Positions 42,343 to 52,786 are shown, counted from the first letter of the stretch. The stretch is DNA of 64,000 nucleotides from Thermobifida halotolerans (GCF_003574835.2 NZ_CP063196.1:3472001-3536000), one strand, 5' to 3'. The notes: generated by a model from the sequence alone, not told the origin. Numbers and translations: made by a program.

Positions 42343-43095
42343 ATGCCGATCGACCGGCCCGCACCCGGGCGACCCCACGTGACGGCCGCCGTGCTCGCCG
42401 GCGGGGTGGGCGCCCGCATGGGCGGTCCGCGCCCCAAGCAGTTGCTGCCACTGGCCGGACGGACCATCCTGGAGCGCTCCGTCGCGGCGTTCTGCGCCGC
42501 ACCGCAGGTGGACGAGGTGGTCGTGGTCATGGTCCCCGACCTCGTCGCCGAAGCCGAGAAGATCGTCGCCGAGGGCGGGCACGGCAAGGTGTCCCGGATC
42601 GTCCCCGGCGGCGCGAGCCGTTCCGACAGCTCCCGCGCCGCGCTGCGCGCGGTCGCGCACCGCGGCGGCGGCGACCTGGTCCTGCTGCACGACGCGGCGC
42701 GCCCCCTGGTCAGCGGGCGGATCATCGCCTCCTGCGTGGCCGCGCTCGCCGAGGCCGGAGCGGTCGGCGTGGCCGTGCCGTCCAGCGACACGGTGGTGGA
42801 GGTCGCCGCCGACACGCGGGGGCACGAGGTGATCAGGTCGGTCCCCGACCGTGCGGTCCTGCGCCGGATGCAGACCCCGCAGGGCTTCCGGCTCGACGTG
42901 ATCCGCCGCGCCCACGAGCGGGCGCTGGCCGACCCCGGCTTCGTGGCCACCGACGACTGCGGCGTGGTGCTGCGCTACCTGCCCGAGGAGCCGGTCCGGA
43001 TCATCCCCGGCGAGGAGGGCAACATCAAGGTGACCCACCCGGGCGACGTCGCGGTGGCCGAGGTCCTGCTGCGCACCCTGGAGGAGGAACGGTGA
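42343..43095 (+). CDS. IspD/TarI-type cytidylyltransferase
   Basis: The 250-residue protein has VTAAVLAGGVGARMGGPRPK QLLPLAG (CTP loop), LLHDAARPLVS, RRMQTPQGFRLDVI, ATDDCGVVLRY and GNIKVTHPGDVAVAE, all IspD-superfamily motifs. IspD makes CDP-methylerythritol; its relatives TarI and Bcs1 make CDP-ribitol for teichoic acid. The position between TagGH and LCP genes favours a polymer role, but IspD is not excluded. GGAGGGGG precedes ATG 42343. Confidence 0.85.
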   Translation: MPIDRPAPGRPHVTAAVLAGGVGARMGGPRPKQLLPLAGRTILERSVAAFCAAPQVDEVVVVMVPDLVAEAEKIVAEGGHGKVSRIVPGGASRSDSSRAALRAVAHRGGGDLVLLHDAARPLVSGRIIASCVAALAEAGAVGVAVPSSDTVVEVAADTRGHEVIRSVPDRAVLRRMQTPQGFRLDVIRRAHERALADPGFVATDDCGVVLRYLPEEPVRIIPGEEGNIKVTHPGDVAVAEVLLRTLEEER

Positions 43096-43853
43096 TCTTC
43101 ACACCGACCGAGGTGATCGGGCACCGGGGGTCCGGACGCGGCACGGTCGACGGCCTGGCGGAGAACACCCCCGGGTCGTTCGCCGCGGCCGTGGCGGCCG
43201 GAGCCACGTGGGTGGAGGTCGACGTGCGGCGCAGCGCCGACGACGTGCTCATGGTGTACCACAACGCCGCCCTGCCCGACGGGCGGTTCGTCGTGGACCT
43301 GCCCGCCGAGGAGTCCCGGGCCGCCGGAGTGGCGACCCTGGACGAGGTGCTCGAGGTCGTCCCCCCGCACATCGGCCTGGACATCGACGTCAAGACGGTG
43401 CTGGAGGACGCCGTGGACGCCCCCGGGCGGCGCACCATGGCGCTGTTGACGCCGTACCTGAAGCGGCAGGCGCGGTCCCGGCGGCTCTTCGTGTGCTCCT
43501 TCGACCCGTCGGTGATCCTGGCGGTGCGCGAGGAGGCGCCCGGGGTGGCCACCGCGTGGATGCCGTTCGTCCGCAACCCGCTGGACCAGGCGGTGGCCGG
43601 TGCCGCGGGCATGGGCTGCGAGGTGGTCGCGATCGACGCCCGCTCCTTCGGCCTGGCGGGCGAACCGGAGCGCCCGGGCCGCCGCTCGGTGGAGGACACC
43701 GTGGAACTGGCGCACCGGGCGGGGCTGCAGGTGGTGTCGTGGTGTCCCGACCCGGTGGACTCGGCCCGCTTCGCCGCGGCCGGAATGGACGCCGTCGTGG
43801 TCGACGACGTCCCCGGCACCGTGCGGGCGCTCGCCGCCGTGGCGGCGGGCTGA
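43092..43853 (+). CDS. Glycerophosphodiester phosphodiesterase-family protein
   Basis: The 253-residue TIM-barrel protein has VIGHRGSGRG near the start, ENTPGSFAAAVAAGATWVEV DVRRSADDVLMVYHNAALPD and a C-terminal QVVSWCPDP. HRG, ENT, E-x-DV and H of YHN match the GDPD metal and acid-base residues. GTG 43092 overlaps the stop of the cytidylyltransferase (GTGA). It could trim or recycle glycerophosphodiester units of teichoic acid. Confidence 0.85.
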   Translation: MIFTPTEVIGHRGSGRGTVDGLAENTPGSFAAAVAAGATWVEVDVRRSADDVLMVYHNAALPDGRFVVDLPAEESRAAGVATLDEVLEVVPPHIGLDIDVKTVLEDAVDAPGRRTMALLTPYLKRQARSRRLFVCSFDPSVILAVREEAPGVATAWMPFVRNPLDQAVAGAAGMGCEVVAIDARSFGLAGEPERPGRRSVEDTVELAHRAGLQVVSWCPDPVDSARFAAAGMDAVVVDDVPGTVRALAAVAAG

Positions 43854-43860
43854 CCCCGAC

Positions 43861-43902
43861 GCGGCCCGTACGCCGCCGCCCGCCCCCGGCGGCGCGGGGC
43901 CG
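43861..43902. terminator. Convergent terminator hairpin
   Basis: GCGGCCC (43861-43867) with GGGGCCGC near 43896, and inner CGCCGCC/GGCGGCG arms, between genes ending at 43853 and 43903. Confidence 0.55.
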
Positions 43903-44910
43903 CTAGGCGTTCTGGCGCTGCGCCCTGGCGGTGCGCGAGTCCGCGCCCAGCCCCGGCGGACTGGTGATGAACCCCGCGCCCCACGCCATGTGCATGGTGG
44001 CCAGCGCCACGGGGACGGCGAGGCGGGAGGCCGCGGGCAGCCCCGAGCCGAGCGGGACCGAGGCGACCAGGATCGCGGCGAGGTATCCGCCGGGCACCAG
44101 CCAGGCGGGCCAGAAGAAGAACCCGACGACCAGTCCCAGGACGATCCCGGCCAGCGCGACCGGGGGCGCGAGGTAGCGCAGGTTGAGGGTGCCCCTGTGC
44201 TGGCGGGCCACCACCCGGCGCCACCTGCCGTAGTGGAAGTACTGCCTGGCCAGTGCCCTGACGTTGGGCCTGGGCCGGTAGGAGACCCGCATGCGCGGCT
44301 GGAACCACACGGTGCCGCCGGTCATGCGGATGCGGTGGTTCATCTCCCAGTCCTGGGCGCGCAGGAACGCCTCGTCGTAGCCCTGGACCCGCTCCAGCGC
44401 CGAACGCCGGAACACGCCCAGGTAGACGGTGTCGGCCGGACCGCCCGCACCGCCGGTGTGGAACCGCGCGTTGCCCACGCCCACCTTCGAGGTCATGGCG
44501 GCGGCCACCGCCTTCTCCCAGGGGGTCTCCCCCTCCGCGGCCATGATGCCGCCCACGTTGTCGGCGCCGGTCTCCTCCAGCGTCTCCACGGCGACGCGCA
44601 GGTAGTCGGCGGGCATCATGGCGTGGCCGTCGATGCGCGCGACGATGTCGTGGGAGGAGGCGGCGATCGCCGCGTTGAGCCCCGACGGGGTGCGCCCCGA
44701 CGGGTTGGGCACCACCTTGACCCGGGGGTCGGCGGCGGCGAGTCCGTCGGCGACCTCCTGGGTCCGGTCGCCGGACGGCCCCACGGCGAGCACGACTTCC
44801 AGCTCACCGGGGTAGTCCTGGCTCAGGACGTGGCGCACGGCGGAGGCGAGGTGGCGTTCCTCGTTCAGGACGGGCATGACAACCGACACGGCAGGCCAGC
44901 TCACGGGCAT
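43903..44910 (-). CDS. GT2-family glycosyltransferase, membrane-anchored (SucA/ExoA-like)
   Basis: The 335-residue protein has VSVVMPVLNEERHLASAVRH, IVARIDGHAMMPADYL, DTVYLGVFRRSALE and DEAFLRAQDWEMNHRIRMTG (QDWE in the acceptor loop), followed by about four C-terminal membrane helices (240-320). The layout resembles succinoglycan-type GT2 enzymes that build lipid-linked glycans on the inner membrane face. It starts at ATG 44910; GTG 44916 is possible. The 264 bp upstream hold no gene. Confidence 0.85.
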   Translation of the reverse strand: MPVSWPAVSVVMPVLNEERHLASAVRHVLSQDYPGELEVVLAVGPSGDRTQEVADGLAAADPRVKVVPNPSGRTPSGLNAAIAASSHDIVARIDGHAMMPADYLRVAVETLEETGADNVGGIMAAEGETPWEKAVAAAMTSKVGVGNARFHTGGAGGPADTVYLGVFRRSALERVQGYDEAFLRAQDWEMNHRIRMTGGTVWFQPRMRVSYRPRPNVRALARQYFHYGRWRRVVARQHRGTLNLRYLAPPVALAGIVLGLVVGFFFWPAWLVPGGYLAAILVASVPLGSGLPAASRLAVPVALATMHMAWGAGFITSPPGLGADSRTARAQRQNA

Positions 44911-45174
44911 ATCCACAAGAGTTCCACACGATCCGGAAAAGAATCTGGGTACTGGGGGTGCGGGAATCCGCTGTCGCAACGGTACTGCACGGCGGGCGCG
45001 GCCGGGAGCCGCCGCGGGTTCGGACTCCGATTCCGGGAGAAGCCGCCGGATTCCCGGCAACACGCCGTGGTCGGATTTTCCCGTCCCGGCACGGTGTTCC
45101 TGCCACCCTTGGGGGTGCGACGACACGTAGCGCTCCCGCGGGGGCGACGGGTCGATGGTTCGGGAGGACAGCCG

Positions 45175-46704
45175 ATGAACGAGGACGACAGCGACACACC
45201 CCGACCGTCCGGAGACGTCCCGGAGTTCCGCCGTGTCCACTCGGGGCCCACGCCCCCCGGGACCGGCCCGCCACGGCGGCGGCGCGGCGGGAGGGCGTCC
45301 GCGTGGCTGCCGAGCGCCGCGGCGCGCCGCCGCCGCGCCGTGCTGCTGCTGTCCGGCTTCCTCTCCGCCGTGGTCCTGCTGACCTCGGGAACGGCGTGGG
45401 CCGTCACCGGGTGGCTCTCCGGGCAACTGCAGCGCCACGACGTGTTCGCGGGCCTGCTGGAGGAGGACCGCCCGGCCTCCGGCCCGCAGGGCGCGCTGAA
45501 CTTCCTGGTGATCGGCTCCGACGACCGCAGCGGCATCGACCCGGAGGAGCGGTCCGCGCTCGGCGTGGGCAACGTCGGGGGGCGGCGCTCGGACACGATG
45601 ATGCTGGTGCACCTGAACAACGAGCGGGACCACATCACCGTGGTGGGCATCCCCCGGGACTCCTGGGTGCAGATCCCCGGCCACGGACCGCACAAGATCA
45701 ACGCCGCCTACTCCCTGGGCGGGCCGAGCCTGGCCGTGCGGACGGTGGAGTCGACCACGGGGGTGCGCATCGACCACTACGTCGAGGTCGACTTCAGCGG
45801 CTTCGTCGACGTCGTGGACGCGCTCGGCGGGATCACCGTGTGCCTTCCCGAGGCCATCCACGACGACAAGGCCAACCTGTCCCTGGAGGCGGGCACCCAC
45901 GAGGTCGACGGCCCCCAGGCGCTGGCCTTCGCCCGCACCCGCAAGAGCGCCCACGGCGACCTGGACCGCATCGACCGCCAGCAGCAGGTGCTGGCCGCGC
46001 TGCTGGACAAGGCGCTCAGTTCGCAGACCCTGAGCGACCCGTCCAGGTTCGCCCGCTTCCTGGAGACCGCGCTCGGCTCGGTCACGGTCGACGAGGCGCT
46101 GGACACCGCCGCCCTCAACCAGCTCGGCGCGCAACTGCGCTCCATCCGCCTGAAGGACGTGACGTTCACCCAGGTTCCGGTCGACCGGATCGACTTCTGG
46201 ACACCGAGCGGGGAGGTGGCGGTCACCTGGCACGAGCAGCGCGCCGCGGAGCTGTTCGGCGCGGTCGCCCGGGACGAGCCGATCTCGACGGAGGACGCCG
46301 CGGCGGACCCGGACCTGCCCGCCCCGGAGGAGGTGGCGGTGGAGGTCCACAACGGCACCACGATCCCCGGGCTGGGGGCCCGACTGCGTTCCCAGCTGGT
46401 CGAGGCGGGCTTCCGGGTCCCCGAGGAGGCGGGCAACTGGACGCGCCAGGACCTCGCCGAGACGCTGGTCCGCTACGCGCCCGGCCAGGAGGACGCCGCC
46501 CACCTGCTGCTGGAGAGCATTCCGGGGTCGCGGCCGGAGGAGGACCCGGCGCTGGACGACCGCGTCCAGGTGGTCGCGGGGGCCGGTCACACCGGGGTGG
46601 CCGTCCCGGCGCACGCGGCGGCCCCGACCGGGCAGCAGCCCGTGGACGTGGAGGGCCGGGACACGGTGCGGACCCACACCGCCGCGGACGACGTCTGCCG
46701 GTGA
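45175..46704 (+). CDS. LCP (LytR-CpsA-Psr) family cell-wall ligase with LytR_C domain
   Basis: The 509-residue protein has a Pro/Arg-rich cytoplasmic start, one membrane helix (about 54-80), an LCP domain (about 105-265) with LNFLVIGSDDRSG, RRSDTMMLVHL, GIPRDSWV, KINAAYSLGGP and DLDRIDRQQQVL, and a LytR_C domain (about 385-460). It is the second LCP enzyme in the window and lies inside the polymer locus, so it is the best candidate for attaching this polymer to peptidoglycan. GGGAGGA precedes ATG 45175. Confidence 0.93.
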   Translation: MNEDDSDTPRPSGDVPEFRRVHSGPTPPGTGPPRRRRGGRASAWLPSAAARRRRAVLLLSGFLSAVVLLTSGTAWAVTGWLSGQLQRHDVFAGLLEEDRPASGPQGALNFLVIGSDDRSGIDPEERSALGVGNVGGRRSDTMMLVHLNNERDHITVVGIPRDSWVQIPGHGPHKINAAYSLGGPSLAVRTVESTTGVRIDHYVEVDFSGFVDVVDALGGITVCLPEAIHDDKANLSLEAGTHEVDGPQALAFARTRKSAHGDLDRIDRQQQVLAALLDKALSSQTLSDPSRFARFLETALGSVTVDEALDTAALNQLGAQLRSIRLKDVTFTQVPVDRIDFWTPSGEVAVTWHEQRAAELFGAVARDEPISTEDAAADPDLPAPEEVAVEVHNGTTIPGLGARLRSQLVEAGFRVPEEAGNWTRQDLAETLVRYAPGQEDAAHLLLESIPGSRPEEDPALDDRVQVVAGAGHTGVAVPAHAAAPTGQQPVDVEGRDTVRTHTAADDVCR

Positions 46705-46881
46705 CCTCCGCGCCCCGGCGCGCCGCACTCCGGGGCGCCGGGGCGCGGTGACCGCATCCGGCCATCCCCGGCCCCGGGAAACGGGAGGCCGCCGCCGTCC
46801 GTTGTCCCGGTGGGCCCGGACCGTGTTAGTTCCGCCGCTTCCGGTGGTACTGGGAGGGAACATCGGCACAAGGAGGCTTCT

Positions 46882-47523
46882 GTGTTGCGCCACTCACTCG
46901 GCCTGCTGGCCGGGATCGTCCTGACCCCGCTGCTGTGGGTCGGCGCGGCGTGGTCGACCGCCGAGATCGTCGGGCACGTCCAGGCGCAGCGGTTCGGCGA
47001 CCCGCTGCTGACCGCCTGCGCGGCCATGATCGGGGTCGGCCTGGTCGGCGGGGTCCTGGCCGCGACCCGGGTCTCGCCGCTGGCCGCGTTCGTCTCGGGC
47101 GGGGTGCTGCTGGGTGTTCCCCTGTGGGCGCTGCTGGACCCGGCGTCGATGGACGCGACCGTCCCGGGCTGGCTCGTCGACCCCGAGTCGTTCCTGCGCC
47201 CGCTGGGGCCGGGGCTGCCGCTCTTCCTCGCGCTGGGCACACTGCTGTTCATCTCCTCGCTCGTGCTGTCCCGGTGGCGTCCGCCCCGCCGCGACCGGAC
47301 CGAGGAGGCGTACCCGCCCGCCGCCGAGCACGCTCCCTCCCGGAGGCGGGCACCCGAACCCGCCTCTCCGCCTCCCGCTGGGCGGCCCGTCGCGCCCGAC
47401 GCGGGATGGGTCGACGACCCGTCCGCCAAGACCACGACGCCGTTCCGCCGCGGCGAGGACGGCGTCCGTCCGCTCGGCCGAGAGGACGACGACCGCACAC
47501 GGCTCCTCGGCGACGGCCGCTGA
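46882..47523 (+). CDS. Hypothetical membrane protein with charged tail
   Basis: The 213-residue protein has about four helices in residues 1-130 (LGLLAGIVLTPLLWVGAAWS first) and a disordered, Pro/Arg/Asp-rich cytoplasmic tail (DRTRLLGDGR end). GTG 46882 has AGGAGG 5 nt upstream. No family is recognised; similar membrane proteins with RLLG-type tails occur next to cell-wall genes in actinobacteria. Confidence 0.72.
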   Translation: MLRHSLGLLAGIVLTPLLWVGAAWSTAEIVGHVQAQRFGDPLLTACAAMIGVGLVGGVLAATRVSPLAAFVSGGVLLGVPLWALLDPASMDATVPGWLVDPESFLRPLGPGLPLFLALGTLLFISSLVLSRWRPPRRDRTEEAYPPAAEHAPSRRRAPEPASPPPAGRPVAPDAGWVDDPSAKTTTPFRRGEDGVRPLGREDDDRTRLLGDGR

Positions 47524-47741
47524 GACGTGTTCCCGCCCCGCCGCGGCCCTGTCCGGTGTTTGATGGTCCGGTGTGTTGTGCGGGAGTTCGACAGGGTCTC
47601 AACCAACCACGGTGACGCGGTAACCGTCCCTCCGGAAGGATGGGGAGAACGGTGTTCGGCCCGCACGGCCGGACGGCCCTGTGGCACTGGAGCGACCCGC
47701 AGGTAGCATTCCTAGGCCGGTCGTGAGGAAGGACTGATCCA

Positions 47742-49073
47742 TTGGTGGACAAACAGCGCCTCAGAATCGCGGTGCTCGGCACCGGATACCTCGGAGCGAC
47801 CCACGCCGCCTGCATGGCGGAGCTGGGTTTCGACGTCCTCGGTCTCGACACGGACCGGGCCAAGATCGCCAGTCTGTCCTCCGGTCGGGTCCCGTTCTAC
47901 GAGCCGGGACTGGAGGAGGTGCTCACCCGCAACCTCGCCGCCGGTCGGCTGCGCTTCACCACCGACTACGCCGAGGCCGCCGAGTTCGCCGACGTGCACT
48001 TCATCTGCGTGGGCACCCCGCAGCAGAGCACGTCCAACGCCGCCGACCTGCGGTACGTGGACGCCGTGGTGGAGTCGCTGGCGCCCCTGCTGACCCGCCC
48101 CACCGTCGTGATCGGCAAGTCGACCGTGCCGGTGGGCACCGCCGCCCGGATCGCCGCCCAGTTCCACGCCACCGCCCCGGCGGGCGAGGCCGTCGAGGTC
48201 GGCTGGAGCCCGGAGTTCCTGCGGGAGAGCCACGGCGTGGAGGACACGCTCAACCCGAACCGGATCGTGATCGGCACCGACTCGCCGCGGGTGGAGCAGG
48301 TGATGCGGGAGCTGTCGGCCGACCAGATCGAGCGGGGCATCCCCTTCCTCGTCACCGACCTGCAGACCGCCGAACTGGTCAAGGTCTCCGCCAACGCCTT
48401 CCTCGCCACCAAGATCTCCTTCATCAACGCGATGGCCGAGGTGTGCGAGGCCGTCGGCGCGGACGTGATCCGACTGGCCGAGGCGCTCTCCCACGACGAC
48501 CGCATCGGCGGCAAGTTCCTCGGCCCCGGCCTGGGCTTCGGGGGCGGCTGCCTGCCCAAGGACATCCGCGCGTTCATGGCGCGCGCCGACGAACTGGGCG
48601 TGGAGCCCGCGCTGTCGTTCCTGCGCGAGGTGGACGCCATCAACCAGCGCCGCCGGGCGCGCACCATCGACATCGCGCGCGGCCTCATCGGCGGCAGCTT
48701 CGCCGGACGCACCGTCGGCGTGCTGGGCGCGGCGTTCAAGCCCAACTCCGACGACATCCGCGACTCCCCCGCCCTGGACGTGGCGGCCACCATCGGCTCG
48801 CTGGGCGCGCGCGTCACCGTCTACGACCCCGAGGCGCTGGAGAACGCCGAGCGGGCCTACCCGCAACTGAACTTCGCGCACACCATGGTGGAGGCGGTGC
48901 GCGACGCCGAGGTGGTGCTGCTGCTCACCGAGTGGGCCGAGTTCCGTGACGCCGACCCCGACGAGCTGGGCAAGGTGGTGGCCGAGCAGCGGATCGTGGA
49001 CGGACGCAACGCGCTGGACCCCGACCACTGGCGCTCCCGCGGCTGGACCTACCGGGCGCTGGGCCGCCCCTGA
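47742..49073 (+). CDS. ugd: UDP-glucose 6-dehydrogenase
   Basis: The 443-residue protein has RIAVLGTGYLGATHAACMAE (NAD loop), GKSTVPVGTA, WSPEFLRESHGVEDTLNPNR IVIG, the catalytic GFGGGCLPKDIRAF (Cys) and AFKPNSDDIRDSPAL. The GGGCLPKDI context is characteristic of UDP-glucose dehydrogenase, unlike the UDP-HexNAc enzyme at 33152. It would supply UDP-glucuronate for the polymer. TTG 47742 or GTG 47745 both sit behind GAAGGA; the choice is open. Confidence 0.9.
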   Translation: MVDKQRLRIAVLGTGYLGATHAACMAELGFDVLGLDTDRAKIASLSSGRVPFYEPGLEEVLTRNLAAGRLRFTTDYAEAAEFADVHFICVGTPQQSTSNAADLRYVDAVVESLAPLLTRPTVVIGKSTVPVGTAARIAAQFHATAPAGEAVEVGWSPEFLRESHGVEDTLNPNRIVIGTDSPRVEQVMRELSADQIERGIPFLVTDLQTAELVKVSANAFLATKISFINAMAEVCEAVGADVIRLAEALSHDDRIGGKFLGPGLGFGGGCLPKDIRAFMARADELGVEPALSFLREVDAINQRRRARTIDIARGLIGGSFAGRTVGVLGAAFKPNSDDIRDSPALDVAATIGSLGARVTVYDPEALENAERAYPQLNFAHTMVEAVRDAEVVLLLTEWAEFRDADPDELGKVVAEQRIVDGRNALDPDHWRSRGWTYRALGRP

Positions 49074-49108
49074 ACCGGGGTCCCTCCCCCGAGAGGAGGA
49101 CGGACGAC

Positions 49109-49525
49109 ATGGAACGACTCAACGATCCCGAGGTGATCCGCCGCCTGCTGGCGCAGACCGAGGTGTGGGCGGTGGTCGGTCTGGGCGACAACCCGGGCCG
49201 CCCCGCCCACGGGGTGGCCCGGTTCCTCCAGGAGCGGGGCAAGCGGATCGTGCCGGTGCATCCGAGCGCGGCGACGGTGCACGGCGAGCGGGGCTACGCC
49301 TCACTCGCCGACATCCCCTTCGACGTGGACGTGGTGGACGTGTTCCGCCGCTCCTCGGCGGCGGGCGCCGTCGCCGACGCGGCACTGGAGCGCCCCGAGG
49401 TCAGGGCGGTGTGGTTCCAGTTGGGCGTGGTCGACGACGCCGCGGCCGAGCGGGTGCTGGCTGCGGGCCGCGCCATGGTGATGGACCGCTGCCCGGCGAT
49501 CGAGTGGCCCCGCCTCCTGGGGTGA
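49109..49525 (+). CDS. CoA-binding-domain protein (YccU-like)
   Basis: The 138-residue Rossmann protein has VWAVVGLGDNPGRPAHGVAR, RIVPVHPSAATVHGERGYAS, VDVFRRSS and VWFQLGVVDDAAAERVLAAG, ending with DRCPAIEWPRL. This is the complete single-domain CoA-binding family, whose physiological role is unclear. GAGAGGAGGA precedes ATG 49109. Confidence 0.9.
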   Translation: MERLNDPEVIRRLLAQTEVWAVVGLGDNPGRPAHGVARFLQERGKRIVPVHPSAATVHGERGYASLADIPFDVDVVDVFRRSSAAGAVADAALERPEVRAVWFQLGVVDDAAAERVLAAGRAMVMDRCPAIEWPRLLG

Positions 49526-49569
49526 GCGCCGGAGGGAACCCGTCGGCACCCCGGCCCGAAACCCCCGGT

Positions 49570-50099
<530 letters not shown>

Positions 50100-50103
<4 letters not shown>

Positions 50104-51257
50104 TGCGGGTCTCCCTTGAGGTACGCTGCGGCGGTTCGTGCTCGTTCCAGCAGGTCGGCGGGGTCGTCGCCGACCACGGTGACATGCCCGATCTTGCGGC
50201 CGGGGCGGACCTGCTTGCCGTAGAGGTGCACCTTCAGCTCGGGGTCCTTGGCCATGACGTGGATGTAGCGACTGTACACGTCGGGGTCGCGCCCGCCGAG
50301 CAGGTTGGCCATCACCGCGTACGGGGCCACGGTGCGCGGCGACCCCAGGGGCAGGTCGAGCACGGCGCGCAGGTGCTGTTCGAACTGCGAGGTGCGGGCG
50401 CCGTCGATGGTCCAGTGGCCGGAGTTGTGCGGGCGCATCGCCAGCTCGTTGACGACGACGCCGGTGTCGGTCTCGAACAGTTCGACGGCGAGCATGCCCA
50501 CCACGTCCAGGGAGGTGGCCAGTTCGATCGCGAGTTCCTGGGCGGCCACGGCCCGGTCCTCGGCCAGGCCGGGCGCGGGGGCGACGACCTCGTGGCAGAT
50601 CCCGTCGCGCTGCACCGTCTCGACCACCGGGTAGGCCGCGACCTGGCCGTAGGGGGAGCGGGCGACCTGCACGGCCAACTCCCGGCGGAACGCGACCCGC
50701 TCCTCGACCAGCAGCGGAACCCGCTCCCGGGCGGCGCGGTCGAGCACGGCCGCGGCCTCCTCGGCGTCGCCGACCACCCAGACGCCCTTGCCGTCGTAGC
50801 CGCCGCGGGCGGCCTTGAGCACGACCGGCCAGCCGGTCCCGGCGGCGAAGTCGGTGACGTGCCCGATCTCGGAGACCTCCCGCCAGCGCGGGCAGGGGGC
50901 GCCCAGTTCCCGCAGGCGGGCGCGCATCACCAGCTTGTCCTGGGCGTGGCGCAGCGCGTCGGGGCCGGGGCGCAGGACCGTTCCGGTACGCTCCAGCTCG
51001 CGCAGGACCGGCTGGGGCACGTGCTCGTGGTCGAAGGTCAGCACGTCGCAGTCCTCGGCGAAGGCGAGGAGGTCGTCGAGGCCCCGGTCGTCGCCGAAGC
51101 GCGCGTCGGCGCACACGCGCGCCGCGCTGTCGTCCGGACCGGCCGCCAACACCCGGAAGTCCACGCCCAACGCGATCCCCGCCTGGTGCGTCATCCGGGC
51201 GAGCTGGCCACCGCCCACCATTCCGACCGCGGGAACGGTCCGGCTAGTCTCGCTCAC
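50100..51257 (-). CDS. purK: N5-carboxyaminoimidazole ribonucleotide synthase
   Basis: The 385-residue ATP-grasp protein starts with [20 protein letters not shown], has [20 protein letters not shown] (ATP binding), [20 protein letters not shown] and [28 protein letters not shown]. It makes N5-CAIR from AIR, ATP and bicarbonate, and feeds PurE encoded directly after it. Confidence 0.96.
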
Positions 51258-51360
51258 AGCTTCCTCAACTCTCGGTTCGCGACGTTGGGGTGCGGCCCCG
51301 CGACCGACGCGGGAACCCGAGAAAGTCTATTGAATCTCCTGGTCCGGATCGGAACGGCTC

Positions 51361-51828
51361 GTGCGATTGCTCTCGACGTTGTACCGGCGCTTCTCCCGGC
51401 TCATCCACGAGGTGGCCAAGTTCGGCACCGTGGGCGCCCTCGCCTACGTGACGCAACTGGCGACCACCAACCTGTTCTGGTACGGGCTGGGACTGCCGGA
51501 ACTGGCCGGGCAGGCCCTGGGGACGGTCTGCGCCACCGTCGTGGCGTTCCTCGGCAACCGGTTCTGGACGTTCCGGCACCGCTCGCACAGCGGGCTGCTG
51601 CTGTCGTACGCGCTGTTCTTCGGGTTGAACGGGGTGGGGCTGCTGATCCAGCTCGCCTGTCTGTGGTTCACCGCCGCGGTGCTGGGCCTGGACGGTCCGC
51701 TGGCGCGCAACATCGCGGGCAACGTGGTCGGCGTGGGCCTGGGGTCGCTGTTCCGGTTCTGGAGCTACAAGAAGTGGGTGTTCCGCGCGCCGCGGCAGGT
51801 GATCTCCCGGGACCCCGGACCGGCCTGA
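51361..51828 (+). CDS. GtrA-family membrane protein
   Basis: The 155-residue protein has four helices with VAKFGTVGALAYVTQLATTN, FLGNRFWTFRH and FRFWSYKKWVF, all GtrA signatures. GtrA proteins are thought to flip undecaprenyl-phosphate-linked sugars. It is divergent from purK; GTG 51361 follows GGATCGGAACGG. It probably serves the envelope polymer locus to its left. Confidence 0.92.
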   Translation: MRLLSTLYRRFSRLIHEVAKFGTVGALAYVTQLATTNLFWYGLGLPELAGQALGTVCATVVAFLGNRFWTFRHRSHSGLLLSYALFFGLNGVGLLIQLACLWFTAAVLGLDGPLARNIAGNVVGVGLGSLFRFWSYKKWVFRAPRQVISRDPGPA

Positions 51829-52059
51829 CCCCGGTGACGTGGGCCGACGTCGGCGTGGCGGTCCCGGGAGGGTCTTTGTCTCCCTCCAGCACCACCATTC
51901 ACAAAACGGACAACTCCCCCGGCACTTCTCTTTCCACCCCAAGGGCGCGTCCCCCGGAGGAGCGTCCCCCGGTGGGGTGTTATGTGAGGTAAGAGCAGTA
52001 TGTCGGAGACAGGGCTTGCGCATTTTTGGTCAACCGCTGGACCGTCGGCGCGCGTAATC

Positions 52060-52093
52060 CGAAAATCGCGGCGGGAGTCTTACGATCGGTGCT
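52060..52093 (+). promoter_or_regulatory. Promoter of the two-component operon, probably leaderless
   Basis: TACGAT (52081-52086) ends 7 nt before ATG 52094 and no ribosome site is in range (GGGAG at 52073 is 16 nt away). The transcript would therefore start at or next to the ATG. The -35 region is poorly defined. Confidence 0.5.
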
Positions 52094-52762
52094 ATGACCT
52101 GCGTTTTGCTGGCCGAAGACGATGCTTCGATCTCTGAACCGCTGGCCCGCGCGCTCCGCCGGGAGGGGTACTCGGTCGACGTCACCGTCGACGGCATGGA
52201 GACACTCGACCGCGCCCGCACCGGCGATATCGACCTGCTGGTTCTGGATCTGGGGCTGCCCGAACTGGACGGGCTCGAAGTGGCCAGGCGGCTGCGCTCG
52301 GAAGGGCACGGAACTCCCATCCTGATCCTCACCGCCCGCGCCGACGAGGTCGACACCGTCGTGGGACTGGACGCGGGAGCCGACGACTACGTCACCAAGC
52401 CCTTCCGCCTGGCCGAACTCCTGGCCCGGGTCCGGGCGCTGCTGCGCCGCGGCGGCGGCGAGGTCCCCGTCGTGCACGGGGTGCGGATCGACAACGACTC
52501 GCGCCGCGCCTGGCTGGGCGACCGGGAGCTTCAGCTCACCACCAAGGAATTCGACCTGCTGCGTGTACTCGTCCGCGACGCGGGCAAGGTGGTCACCCGG
52601 GAGCAGATCATGCGGGAGGTGTGGGACACCAACTGGTGGGGGTCCACGAAGACGCTGGACATGCACATTTCCTGGCTGCGCCGCAAACTCGGGGACGACG
52701 CCAACCAGCCCTCCTACATCACCACCGTCCGAGGAGTCGGCTTCCGGTTCGAGCGGGACTGA
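52094..52762 (+). CDS. OmpR-family response regulator
   Basis: The 222-residue protein has a receiver domain with acidic pair E8-D9-D10, phospho-acceptor D52 in LVLDLGLP and K102 in TKPF, and a C-terminal winged helix (LTTKEFDLLRVLVRDAGKVV TREQI, VRGVGFRFE). It acts with the histidine kinase encoded 24 bp downstream. Confidence 0.95.
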   Translation: MTCVLLAEDDASISEPLARALRREGYSVDVTVDGMETLDRARTGDIDLLVLDLGLPELDGLEVARRLRSEGHGTPILILTARADEVDTVVGLDAGADDYVTKPFRLAELLARVRALLRRGGGEVPVVHGVRIDNDSRRAWLGDRELQLTTKEFDLLRVLVRDAGKVVTREQIMREVWDTNWWGSTKTLDMHISWLRRKLGDDANQPSYITTVRGVGFRFERD

Positions 52763-52786
52763 CACACGCGGCGATGACGAGGCGAC

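Noticed and set aside
51960-51990. GGTGTTATGT resembling part of the CRISPR leader
   Set aside because: Only about ten bases match and no repeat follows.
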